This document shows positions 1 through 6,176 of a stretch of 7,645 bases of DNA, in pieces. Every line of letters begins with the position of its first letter. The stretch's first letter is position 1. Below the pieces are notes generated by a model that ran no database searches, had not been told where the DNA came from, and saw only the letters and a list, made by a program, of their open reading frames with translations. Source of the stretch: Prochloron sp. SP5CPC1 (GTDB taxonomy: Bacteria; Cyanobacteriota; Cyanobacteriia; Cyanobacteriales; Prochloraceae); contig JACONB010000140.1 of the NCBI GenBank assembly GCA_014323965.1, forward strand, positions 1 to 7,645, written 5' to 3'. Made by a program: the position numbers and the translations under genes.

Positions 1-2
1 TT

Positions 3-131
3 GAGAGACGTTTAGATCGTGGTAAAGTAGAAATGGCGGCGGCAGGGGAATTCGATTACCAAATTGTCAACGATGACTTATATGAGGCGATCGCCTCCCT
101 AGAAGCTATTATTGAGGAAAGTTATTCATGA
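3..131 (+). CDS. gmk: Guanylate kinase, C-terminal end (partial)
   Basis: The open frame entering from the left edge encodes 42 residues and ends at TGA 129-131. It reads ERRLDRGKVEMAAAGEFDYQ and then IVNDDLYEAIASLEAIIEES. The run E-[FY]-D-Y-x-I-V-N-D-D-L followed by an amphipathic helix is the signature C-terminal end of bacterial guanylate kinase, which phosphorylates GMP to GDP with ATP in the cytosolic purine nucleotide pathway. The catalytic P-loop and GMP-binding parts lie outside the window, so activity cannot be judged. The stop overlaps, as ATGA, an ATG at 128 that belongs to the following P450 gene, which suggests translational coupling. A HIP1 octamer sits inside the coding region at 87-94. 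Confidence 0.87.
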   Translation, partial: ERRLDRGKVEMAAAGEFDYQIVNDDLYEAIASLEAIIEESYS

Positions 132-1437
132 AAGCAAACCCAACTCCTCCTGGAAAATTTGGCTTACCCTGGTAGGCGTTACCCTAAGCTTTCTAGGAGA
201 TTCAAACTTTATAGAAAAGCGCCAAAACCGATACGGTGACCTCTTCAAAACGCATATTTTCGGTCGCCCTACCATTATCTTCATCGGTACACAAGCCAAT
301 CGGTTTCTTTTTGCCAAGGAAAACCAATACTTCGCCGCCACTTGGCCCTATAGTACCAGAGTGTTACTAGGACCAGCTTCCCTAGCCATGCAAAGCGGGG
401 AGATTCACCGCTCCCGTCGCAAAATTATAGCTCAAGCCTTCCAACCCAGAGCCTTAGCAGGATATGTTCCAGCAATGAAAGCAATTACTCGTCGCTACCT
501 CCAAAAATGGGAAAACATGGGCACCCTGACTTGGTATCCAGAAATGAGACAGTACACTTTTGATATAGCCTGTAAGCTGCTGGTGGGAATTGATGGAGCC
601 ACAGAAACAAACCTCAGAGACTGGTTTGAGGAGTGGTGCAACGGACTGTTTACCGTTCCCCTAGGTTTACCGGGAACTAAATTCAGTCGTGCTCTGAAAT
701 GTCGCCAGAAATTACTAGATCGCATTGAAGCCATTATAGAGGAGCGATCTAAGCAAAAACAATCTCATCCCGAAGACGCTTTGGGATTACTATTACAAGC
801 ACGAGATGAAGATGGAACCCCCCTCAAGGTTGAGGAAATAAAGGAGCAGATTCTCAACTTACTCTTTGCTGGACACGAAACCCTCACCTCATCCCTCACC
901 TCTCTGTGCTTGAAACTGGCTCAGTATCCCCATATTAAAGAGAAAGCCAAAACCGAACAGGACAAACTTGCTCTTGAAGATAACCTCACCTTGGATAATC
1001 TCAAACAAATGACCTATCTGGATCAGGTGATGAAAGAAGTTTTGCGGGTGGTTCCCCCCGTAGGTGGTGGTTTCCGAGAGGTGATTCAAACCTGCGAATT
1101 CCAAGGTTATCAGCTTCCTAAAGGTTGGTGCGTATTTTATCAAATTGGTCGCACTCATTTGGATGAGCAGGTTTACTCCCACCCTCAATACTTCGATCCA
1201 GAGAGATTTGGACCCCAACGAGAGAAAGATAAGCCTCCATTTAGCCATATTCCTTTCGGAGGAGGAATGCGAGAGTGTTTGGGAAAAGAGTTCGCCAGGT
1301 TAGAGATTAAACTATTGGCAGCTGAATTGGTGCAAAATTATGAGTGGGAGTTACTTCCCAATCAAGATCTTCAGATGACCACGATTCCAACTCCCCGTCC
1401 TCGTGATGGGTTGCGAGTCAACTTCCATCGCCGTTAA
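112..1437 (+). CDS. Cytochrome P450, CYP120-like (5' end probably frameshifted)
   Basis: This is a haem-thiolate monooxygenase closely resembling, from memory, Synechocystis CYP120A1, which binds and hydroxylates retinoic acid; the true substrate here is inferred to be a retinoid or apocarotenoid. In the 441-residue frame the I-helix motif AGHET lies at 253-257, the ExxR pair is E309/R312 (KEVLR), and the haem loop FGGGMRECLG puts the axial thiolate at Cys389. No membrane anchor is seen, as expected for a soluble bacterial P450. The open frame can only start at TTG 112, inside gmk and without a Shine-Dalgarno sequence, and its first 19 residues do not look like a P450. The natural start is ATG 128, in another frame: GAGG at 114-117 precedes it, and it encodes the proline-rich N-terminus PPGKFGLPW before TAG at 173. 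Expression of full-length protein is therefore doubtful unless the shift is an assembly error. Confidence 0.93.
   Translation: MRKVIHESKPNSSWKIWLTLVGVTLSFLGDSNFIEKRQNRYGDLFKTHIFGRPTIIFIGTQANRFLFAKENQYFAATWPYSTRVLLGPASLAMQSGEIHRSRRKIIAQAFQPRALAGYVPAMKAITRRYLQKWENMGTLTWYPEMRQYTFDIACKLLVGIDGATETNLRDWFEEWCNGLFTVPLGLPGTKFSRALKCRQKLLDRIEAIIEERSKQKQSHPEDALGLLLQARDEDGTPLKVEEIKEQILNLLFAGHETLTSSLTSLCLKLAQYPHIKEKAKTEQDKLALEDNLTLDNLKQMTYLDQVMKEVLRVVPPVGGGFREVIQTCEFQGYQLPKGWCVFYQIGRTHLDEQVYSHPQYFDPERFGPQREKDKPPFSHIPFGGGMRECLGKEFARLEIKLLAAELVQNYEWELLPNQDLQMTTIPTPRPRDGLRVNFHRR
114..120 (+). promoter_or_regulatory. Ribosome binding site for P450 ATG at 128
   Basis: GAGGAAA lies 7 bases before ATG 128, inside the last codons of gmk. 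It decides between the two possible P450 starts: it is well placed for ATG 128 and is downstream of the TTG at 112, so it cannot serve that codon. Confidence 0.6.
128..175 (+). other. Original P450 start and N-terminus in the wrong frame
   Basis: From ATG 128 the translation is MKANPTPPGKFGLPW, then TAG at 173-175. CYP120 proteins begin with a proline-rich PPGxFGLPWLGETL segment. Here PPGKFGLPW is in the frame of 128, while the continuation (V)GVTLSFLGDSNF is in the frame of 112. Only two bases (173-174, TA) lie between the Trp codon (170-172) and the Gly codon (175-177), where one three-base codon is expected. A single-base deletion is the simplest explanation, for instance TTA reduced to TA. 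The Shine-Dalgarno sequence, the ATGA overlap with gmk and the conserved peptide all favour this as the authentic start. Confidence 0.75.
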
Positions 1438-1478
1438 TTCGTTAAAATCAAAAAAATGATTTGGGTGGCTGAAGTTAA

Positions 1479-2093
1479 ATGATTCCTACCGTTATAGAAA
1501 GTTCTGGTCGCGGCGAACGCGCCTTCGATATTTATTCCCGACTGCTGCGAGAGCGAATCGTGTTTTTGGGGCAACCGGTAACAGATGAGCTGGCTAACTT
1601 GATTGTGGCTCAGTTGTTATTTTTGGAAGCAGAAGATGCCCAAAAAGACGTCTATTTGTATATCAATTCTCCTGGCGGTTCCGTATCGGCAGGTTTGGGG
1701 ATCTTCGATACGATGAATCAAATCGGTCCGGATGTCTCGACAATTTGTGTCGGTTTAGCAGCCAGCATGGGTGCTTTCTTGCTCTGTGCGGGAGCAAAAG
1801 GGAAGCGGATGAGTTTACCCAATTCCCGGATCATGATTCACCAGCCTTTAGGTGGTGCTCAAGGACAAGCTACTGATATTGAAATTCAGGCCAAAGAGAT
1901 TTTGTATCTGAAACAGTTGCTGAATCGACATCTTGCTGAAGGTACGGGTCAACCTTTAGAGCGTATTGCCGAAGATACGGAACGGGACTTCTTTATGGGA
2001 GCAGAAGAAGCCAGAGAATATGGTTTAATCGATGGTGTTATTGAGCGTAGTCCTTCTGCTAGTAATCCGTTAAATGGGAGTGCTGACTTATGA
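1479..2093 (+). CDS. clpP: ATP-dependent Clp protease proteolytic subunit
   Basis: This 204-residue serine peptidase (family S14) has the normal ClpP length. It forms the tetradecameric proteolytic barrel that degrades proteins unfolded by ClpX or ClpC in the cytosol. The catalytic triad is intact: Ser96 in GLAASMGAF, His121 in IMIHQPLGG and Asp170 in DTERDFF. The substrate-strand and oxyanion motif YINSPGGSV is at 61-69 and the handle helix at about 133-151. The first residues (MIPTVIES) are typical of cyanobacterial ClpP forms in which little or no propeptide is removed. Cyanobacteria have several clpP paralogues; the retained Ser, His and Asp show this is an active-type subunit and not the inactive ClpR. 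The start is 41 bases after the P450 stop with only a weak purine stretch (GGTGG) upstream, so it may share a transcript with the P450 or have a promoter inside that gene. Its stop overlaps the stop of the opposite-strand gene. Confidence 0.97.
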   Translation: MIPTVIESSGRGERAFDIYSRLLRERIVFLGQPVTDELANLIVAQLLFLEAEDAQKDVYLYINSPGGSVSAGLGIFDTMNQIGPDVSTICVGLAASMGAFLLCAGAKGKRMSLPNSRIMIHQPLGGAQGQATDIEIQAKEILYLKQLLNRHLAEGTGQPLERIAEDTERDFFMGAEEAREYGLIDGVIERSPSASNPLNGSADL

Positions 2094-2786
2094 AGGAGTG
2101 GGTAAAGTTTGCAAATAAGCTAAAAATCCCAGCAATTCCTCATCATTGAGAAGATGACGCGATCGCTTCCCATAAGTTTCCAATAAGTAAATCTTCCCTT
2201 GTTCTTTATTCCAACCCAAGCGTTTCATTTTCTCATCTATTTGGAGCATGATTTCACTAAAATCAAGGGTAGTAGGTTCGGATCTAGCACCAACAGGAGT
2301 GGGACTGTTAACTTCTTCTAGGAGCGTATCATCTGGTGTAGAAGGAACAGACTTAGTCTCTTCATGGGGGACTTTTGCAATATCATCAGGAGCTGAGCTA
2401 TTCACTTCTTCCTTGGACGGATAATCTGGTGTAGAAAGAACCGACTTAGTCTCTTTACGGGGGACTTTGGCGTTCTCAGGAGTTGACAATTGCTCCCACT
2501 GCTTGACTTCTTCCTCTTCGAGATGATTTTCTTGAGAGGTACTGGACTTTATATCCTCTCCTCCTCTCACGAACTCAGTAGCCCCCTCCAGATCCAGAAG
2601 AGCTAAAGCTCTGTTTCTGGCTTTGTCTTCTGCTACCTCAACTGTAGAAGCAGCAGCCAAACCAGTAGCCAGAATAACGTCTTCAACTTGTACCGCAGCC
2701 CTGACCACGTAATTGCCGTGGTCTATTTTCACTAACTCACTAATCAGGCTACCGTGAGGATAACGACTGCGAAATTGAGTTATCAT
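2088..2786 (-). CDS. Conserved cyanobacterial protein of unknown function with duplicated linker
   Basis: This 232-residue protein has three visible parts. Residues 1-66 (FRSRYPHGSLISELV onward) form a compact alpha/beta region ending in ATGLAAASTVEVAEDKARNR, whose strand-turn-helix pattern loosely recalls nucleic-acid-binding folds such as dsRBD or Rad52-like domains; that is speculation. Residues 67-172 are an acidic Ser/Pro/Glu-rich linker with two tandem copies of a 31-residue unit. Residues about 176-228 form a helical C-terminal module (EKMKRLGWNKEQGKIYLLET, then YGKRSR and DEELLGFLAYL), which I recall from the ends of several uncharacterised cyanobacterial proteins. No catalytic motif, signal peptide or membrane segment is seen. 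It is convergent with clpP, and the stops overlap by six bases. There is no strong Shine-Dalgarno before ATG 2784-2786. The function is unknown; DNA or RNA binding is the best guess, with low confidence. Confidence 0.8.
   Translation of the reverse strand: MITQFRSRYPHGSLISELVKIDHGNYVVRAAVQVEDVILATGLAAASTVEVAEDKARNRALALLDLEGATEFVRGGEDIKSSTSQENHLEEEEVKQWEQLSTPENAKVPRKETKSVLSTPDYPSKEEVNSSAPDDIAKVPHEETKSVPSTPDDTLLEEVNSPTPVGARSEPTTLDFSEIMLQIDEKMKRLGWNKEQGKIYLLETYGKRSRHLLNDEELLGFLAYLQTLPTPS
2286..2471 (-). repeat. Two in-frame tandem 93-base units in the unknown gene
   Basis: Two adjacent 93-base units (2379-2471 and 2286-2378 on the minus strand) encode residues 106-136 and 137-167. Both peptide copies share the pattern AKVPxxETKSVxSTPD, then EEVNSxxP. 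At DNA level the shared stretches on the plus strand begin near 2332 and 2425 with TCTGGTGTAGAA and continue through GACTTAGTCTCTT. The duplication preserves the frame and lengthens a probably disordered linker. Confidence 0.85.
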
Positions 2787-2791
2787 ATTGT

Positions 2792-2915
2792 GTTATAAAC
2801 GTACTTTGCAGTGGTAGTTCCCACGTTCCCGGTTATTTATAGGAGTGAGGAAGGGCGGGAAAACCCCAGGGCTGCGCCCCGGAATCATGGTACGTGGTAA
2901 CTGCTATAGTATAAC
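2792..2915. repeat. Imperfect inverted repeat, MITE-like or hairpin element
   Basis: The outer arms match with gaps: GTTATA 2792-2797 against TATAAC 2910-2915, GCAGT 2808-2812 against ACTGC 2900-2904, and CCACGT 2821-2826 against ACGTGG 2892-2897. The centre holds GGG-AAAA-CCCC (2857-2867) and GGGC-TGC-GCCC (2869-2879), so a long branched hairpin is possible. It begins only five bases before the start codon of the minus-strand gene, so its transcript leader probably runs through it. No transposase is encoded. The element may be a mobile repeat remnant or a regulatory RNA structure. Confidence 0.5.
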
Positions 2916-2971
2916 CAATCATTAATGTCGCGGTTGTCACACAGTGGCTGATTTGCTTTCCATAATCCCCA

Positions 2972-2999
2972 TTGGCTCCCAGACGCTCCCTGCTAAGAT
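2972..2999 (+). promoter_or_regulatory. Candidate sigma-70 promoter for the Zam-like gene
   Basis: TTGGCT (2972-2977) and TAAGAT (2994-2999) are separated by 16 bases, and TGC just before the -10 gives an extended -10. Each hexamer matches the consensus at four of six positions. Transcription would start near 3006, leaving a leader of about 110 bases that includes the hairpin at 3051-3073. This is a pattern match only. Confidence 0.3.
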
Positions 3000-3050
3000 A
3001 CTAGAAACTAGATAAATTTGGATTGGAGCCAGCGGGGTGTGGTGAAGAAG

Positions 3051-3073
3051 AAAGCCTTGTTATATAAGGCTTT
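3051..3073 (+). promoter_or_regulatory. Perfect 8-bp stem-loop in the leader of the Zam-like gene
   Basis: AAAGCCTT (3051-3058) pairs perfectly with AAGGCTTT (3066-3073) around the seven-base loop GTTATAT. It ends 45 bases before the ATG at 3119. Only a short T stretch follows, so it is a weak candidate for an intrinsic terminator or attenuator. A leader hairpin controlling stability or acting as a protein-binding site is equally possible. Confidence 0.55.
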
Positions 3074-3118
3074 TAGGATTTATTCCTCATCTCAATTTAG
3101 AACAAAGGATCGTATTGA

Positions 3119-5380
3119 ATGCATTTTTCAATCGCTACACTGCTCAATCAATTCGTGGATAACAAATTAGTAGCAGGTAAAGTCTTAGAGAAAAAATTAC
3201 ATTGCCAAGATGAGGAGAGCATAAAAAAACTGCAAATCGCCCTAGATGCCCTAGAAAAGATAGGAGTGTTAACCAAAGAATTCGGCAAATATCGCCGTGT
3301 GTATGATGAGGATGTGGTGGAAGCAAAATTGCGCTGTTCGAGCAAGGGTTTTTGCTTTGCGCTCCAAAATCTAGAGGATGAAGACGATATTTACGTGGGG
3401 GAAAGTAACCTCAGCAATGCTTGGAATGGCGATCGCGTGTTGGTGAAAATCATCAAAGACGGTAGTCGCCGCCGTTCCCCAGAAGGAGAAGTGAAGCTGA
3501 TTTTAGAAAGGGCAAACCCTTCCCTGCTAGCAACAGTAAAATGTGAAGAGGAAAGTTATCGAGCAGTTCCTCTGGACGATCGCCTCTTATTTGAACTAGA
3601 GCTGAAAGAAAACGGTCAAAATCTAGCAGACGCAGTAAACCATCTAGTTCACGTTACCGTTACTCGTTATCCCATAGGGGAAAACCAGCCCATTGGGAAG
3701 GTGTCCCGGGTTCTCGGTAGTGATGCCGAAGCAGCAGCAGATACGGACATCGTTTGCAGCAAGTACGATCTCCCTCAAAGCTTTCCAGAAGAGGTGATTG
3801 CAGCCGCCAATTCGTTACCCCAAACCATTTCTTTGGAGCAAGAGCAAGAACGGCGAGATTTGCGCTCCCTACTGACTCTGATGATTGAACCAGAAAATCC
3901 TGGTGGTGAGGGGATACCATTTAGGGAAAATGCCTTTAGCCTGGAAAAAGTAGGGACGCAGCAGTGGCAGTTGGGTATCCACATAGGGGATATTGCGGAA
4001 TTAGTTGAACCAGGATCCCCTCTGGATCTGGAAGCGCAAAAGCGAAGTACTGCTATTTATCTTGGGGATAAAGTGCTGTCCCTGTTCCCGGATGAATTGA
4101 TTTCTCGCTGCTCTTTGGTACCTGGGAAGGATAGCTTGAGCATCTCTATCCTCATCACCATTGATGAAAAAGGTCAAGTGATAGAGTTTGAAATTGTACC
4201 TTCCATCATTAATGTAGACCACCACCTGACTTATCAACAAGTCCAGTCTCTGTTGGGGAATCAAGAATATGTAGAACAGGAAATTATCGGCGCGGTAGAT
4301 ACTCTGGAGCAGCTCTTTTTTACTTTAAGCCCCTTAGTGAAGGCGCAGCGGTTGCAGCGGGGGGGCTTTGAAATCACTTTGCCCCCATCGTGCTTTGCTT
4401 CCTATAAAGATGAGGGCAGGTTAGGTGCGATCGTCGTCTCTTCTTCCCTACCAGTGCAGTCTCTGTTAACGGAGTTAGTAGTGTTGGCGGGAAAAGTGGT
4501 GGCGGATCATTTAATTGCTCTCGGTTTACCCGGAATTTATTGCACCCTGCCAGAACCAGACTACGATCAGTTGGAAGATTTGCTTAAATTAGGCAATAAT
4601 TTGGGATTAGATCTGGAACTGGAGTCCGATTTGGAGGTGACTTCCCACGACTATCAAAATTTTAGTCAACAGTTTTCTAAATCTTCAGGGGCACAAATTT
4701 TACATTATTTGCTTCTTACCAGTTTAAAGCCCGTCCAATACGCCAGTAATCCCCGACCCCACTTTGGTTTGGCTTATAGCAACGGCTACACTCATTGCGT
4801 CAGCCCTGGACAGCGGTATGTGGATTTGCTGGTGCAAAGAGTGCTGAAAGCCTTATTTGCTTCGGGACGGGATCGCCGTCACAACCGCGCCAAACACGGG
4901 GTAAATCTGGGTAGCAGTACCTGTCACAATCGGATCAACTGGAATGTTTTACCACCTCAAATCCAGACTAATTTAGAGACAGAGTTATCAGCGGTTCTTA
5001 CTCACCTCAATGAGAGGGATAAGGTGGCATTGGATGGGGAAAAAGATCTGGAAGGGCTGAAGAAAGCAGAAAAGATGAAAGAACGCACCGGTGAAGTTTT
5101 CTCTGGTTTAATTACCGGAGTTCAATCTTACGGCTTCTTCGTGGAAATTGAAGATATGTTAGTGGAAGGATTGGTTCATGTCAGTTCTCTGAAAGATGAC
5201 TGGTACGAATATCGTGCCCATCACAGCTGTCTCGTGGGACGGAAAAATCGCATCGCCTATCGCTTAGGGGATCAGGTGCAAGTGGAAGTCAAAAGTGTGG
5301 ATTACTATCGTCAGCAAATTGACTTAGTAACCATTGGGGGAGGTAGCGCTGTTAGGGATGAAGACTTTGAAGACGATTGA
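3119..5380 (+). CDS. zam: RNase II/R-family protein of the Zam type, catalytic residues lost
   Basis: This 753-residue protein has the RNase II/R architecture: an N-terminal winged-helix and cold-shock-like region (about 1-200), an RNB domain (about 245-580) and a C-terminal S1 domain (657-737, from GEVFSGLITG). Active relatives carry four aspartates in DPxxAKDxDDA; here the equivalent stretch 255-273 reads IEPENPGGEGIPFRENAF, so the metal-binding aspartates are mostly gone. The downstream SPIRRYxDL, which supplies a catalytic arginine, is SPGQRYVDL at 562-570, with Arg replaced by Gln565. The surrounding fold (LGIHIGDIAELVEPGSPLD, HFGLAYSNGYTH) is well kept. I match it to cyanobacterial Zam (Synechocystis sll1910), linked to acetazolamide resistance. 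It is inferred to be an RNA-binding pseudoenzyme and not a processive 3'-5' exonuclease. AAAGGA (3104-3109) supports the start. It ends in an acidic tail and precedes the DUF3153-like gene on the same strand. Confidence 0.88.
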   Translation: MHFSIATLLNQFVDNKLVAGKVLEKKLHCQDEESIKKLQIALDALEKIGVLTKEFGKYRRVYDEDVVEAKLRCSSKGFCFALQNLEDEDDIYVGESNLSNAWNGDRVLVKIIKDGSRRRSPEGEVKLILERANPSLLATVKCEEESYRAVPLDDRLLFELELKENGQNLADAVNHLVHVTVTRYPIGENQPIGKVSRVLGSDAEAAADTDIVCSKYDLPQSFPEEVIAAANSLPQTISLEQEQERRDLRSLLTLMIEPENPGGEGIPFRENAFSLEKVGTQQWQLGIHIGDIAELVEPGSPLDLEAQKRSTAIYLGDKVLSLFPDELISRCSLVPGKDSLSISILITIDEKGQVIEFEIVPSIINVDHHLTYQQVQSLLGNQEYVEQEIIGAVDTLEQLFFTLSPLVKAQRLQRGGFEITLPPSCFASYKDEGRLGAIVVSSSLPVQSLLTELVVLAGKVVADHLIALGLPGIYCTLPEPDYDQLEDLLKLGNNLGLDLELESDLEVTSHDYQNFSQQFSKSSGAQILHYLLLTSLKPVQYASNPRPHFGLAYSNGYTHCVSPGQRYVDLLVQRVLKALFASGRDRRHNRAKHGVNLGSSTCHNRINWNVLPPQIQTNLETELSAVLTHLNERDKVALDGEKDLEGLKKAEKMKERTGEVFSGLITGVQSYGFFVEIEDMLVEGLVHVSSLKDDWYEYRAHHSCLVGRKNRIAYRLGDQVQVEVKSVDYYRQQIDLVTIGGGSAVRDEDFEDD

Positions 5381-5422
5381 AACAGTATACAAAGTCAGGA
5401 CTCTGTCTCTGTGAGCTTCCTT

Positions 5423-5460
5423 ATCACCCAATCACCAAGCGCCCTCTATCACCCTATCAG
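5423..5460. repeat. Degenerate short tandem repeat (ATCACCC-like)
   Basis: ATCACCCA, ATCACCAA and, after a short interruption, ATCACCCT and ATCAG lie in the spacer between the Zam-like gene and the next start. Such degenerate short tandem repeats are common in filamentous cyanobacterial spacers. The rest of 5381-5477 shows no gene and no clear terminator. Confidence 0.5.
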
Positions 5461-5477
5461 TTTTTGGAGAGTTACCT

Positions 5478-5558
5478 ATGAAGGAGAAATTGCTCGCTTT
5501 TTTCCCCTCATTTAATGGGAAAACAACTAACCTCTCTTGGTTACCTTCCGGGATCTAA
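5478..5558 (+). pseudogene. Surviving signal-peptide start of the DUF3153-like gene
   Basis: ATG 5478 is preceded by GGAGAG (5466-5471) at a spacing of six bases, an excellent ribosome binding site. It encodes MKEKLLAFFPSFNGKTTNLS and stops at TAA 5556-5558. The Lys-rich start followed by LLAFF resembles the beginning of a signal peptide. The downstream body of the gene continues in another frame from about 5500. The likeliest reading is that this is the original start, and that the rest of the signal peptide, the lipobox and the first strand have been deleted with a change of frame. A real 26-codon leader peptide is the alternative. Confidence 0.5.
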
Positions 5559-6141
5559 CAGCGGTTTCAGCCCTGGGAAAACATGGTTGGCTAGTATTAC
5601 CCAACGAGCGCAACAGTTACAAGGAAAAATAAAGCAAATTTCCCCAGAAGAGGTTGAGGTAACTATTCCTTTTAGTAACGGGAAGGAACTAGTCTCTTCT
5701 TTCAATCAATTTTTCAATCCTAAGGAGCACAAGGATTCCCAATTAGCTAAATTCGATAGTTCCGATTTAGTACAATTGCAGTCAGATATAACCTTGAATC
5801 AAAGTAATTTGCTGTTCTTAGAGCGAAATAAATTGCATTTGCAGGTGGATTTGCGTCCCTTGGGAGTTTTATCTGATGGGGGAAATGTTATTATCGGTCC
5901 CGGGGAAATTTTAGATTTGCAATTCCAGTTGCACACCCCTTGGGGAGCGAAGAGCGATGGTGATATTGCACCTTTGGTTAGTGACGGGGGACATCAGCTC
6001 GTTTGGCGACTGGAAACCGGAAAGATTAATGATATTGAAGCTATTTTCTGGTTACCTAGTTATTTGGGGATTGGTACCTTAGTGATTATTTTGTTAATGG
6101 TGGGGGGTTTCTATTGGAAATATAAGCATTTTACCCTGTAG
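5515..6141 (+). CDS. DUF3153-like membrane-anchored protein, N-terminally truncated
   Basis: This 208-residue frame matches my recollection of the cyanobacterial DUF3153 family, whose function is unknown. Visible landmarks are WLASITQRAQQL (24-35), VEVTIPFSNGKEL (47-59), FNQFFNP (63-69), LRPLGVLSDGGNVIIGPGE (113-131), the TPWGA motif (141-145) and LVWRLETGKINDIEAIFWLP (162-181). A single membrane helix follows (about 182-200, SYLGIGTLVIILLMVGGFY), then a short charged tail. Family members normally begin with a lipoprotein-like signal peptide and about 30 further residues before the GKQLTSL segment that opens this frame; both are absent. The bases before ATG 5515 are pyrimidine-rich with no Shine-Dalgarno, so this start is poor. 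The gene follows the Zam-like gene on the same strand after 134 bases. It is probably a disrupted gene, or has an assembly error; the body itself is intact. Confidence 0.78.
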   Translation: MGKQLTSLGYLPGSNSGFSPGKTWLASITQRAQQLQGKIKQISPEEVEVTIPFSNGKELVSSFNQFFNPKEHKDSQLAKFDSSDLVQLQSDITLNQSNLLFLERNKLHLQVDLRPLGVLSDGGNVIIGPGEILDLQFQLHTPWGAKSDGDIAPLVSDGGHQLVWRLETGKINDIEAIFWLPSYLGIGTLVIILLMVGGFYWKYKHFTL

Positions 6142-6142
6142 G

Positions 6143-6160
6143 GGCAGGGGTCTTCCCGCC
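6143..6160 (+). terminator. Weak GC hairpin after the DUF3153-like gene
   Basis: Just after the stop, GGCAGGG and CCCGCC can pair around GTCTT with one mismatch or bulge. No T-run follows, so intrinsic termination is uncertain. It may instead be part of an interspersed repeat. Confidence 0.25.
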
Positions 6161-6176
6161 TGTACAAATGGTGTGT

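Larger units (their letters stand above)
2787..3118. other. Divergent intergenic region, 332 bases
   Basis: No convincing coding frame is seen here. The region separates the divergent starts of the minus-strand unknown gene and the Zam-like gene, so it must hold promoters for both. It contains a long imperfect inverted repeat (2792-2915), small GC hairpins within it, a candidate sigma-70 promoter (2972-2999) and a perfect hairpin (3051-3073). A separate short inverted pair TGGCTCC/GGAGCCA lies at 2973-2979 and 3025-3031. Confidence 0.7.

Noticed and set aside
154..161. AAAATTTG as a programmed -1 slippery site in the P450
   Set aside because: The heptamer AAATTTG (155-161) is not in the required register for the frame of ATG 128, and shifting there would lose the conserved FGLPW peptide.
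112..170. TTG 112 as a genuine P450 start
   Set aside because: It lies inside gmk, has no Shine-Dalgarno, and the first 19 residues lack the family's proline-rich N-terminus, which is found in the frame of ATG 128.
3144..4264. Several minus-strand open frames across the Zam-like gene
   Set aside because: They are short, have no ribosome sites or recognisable motifs, and mirror a strongly supported plus-strand gene.
5401..5460. ATCACCC-like repeats as a CRISPR array
   Set aside because: The units are 7-8 bases long, degenerate and adjacent, without spacers of regular length.
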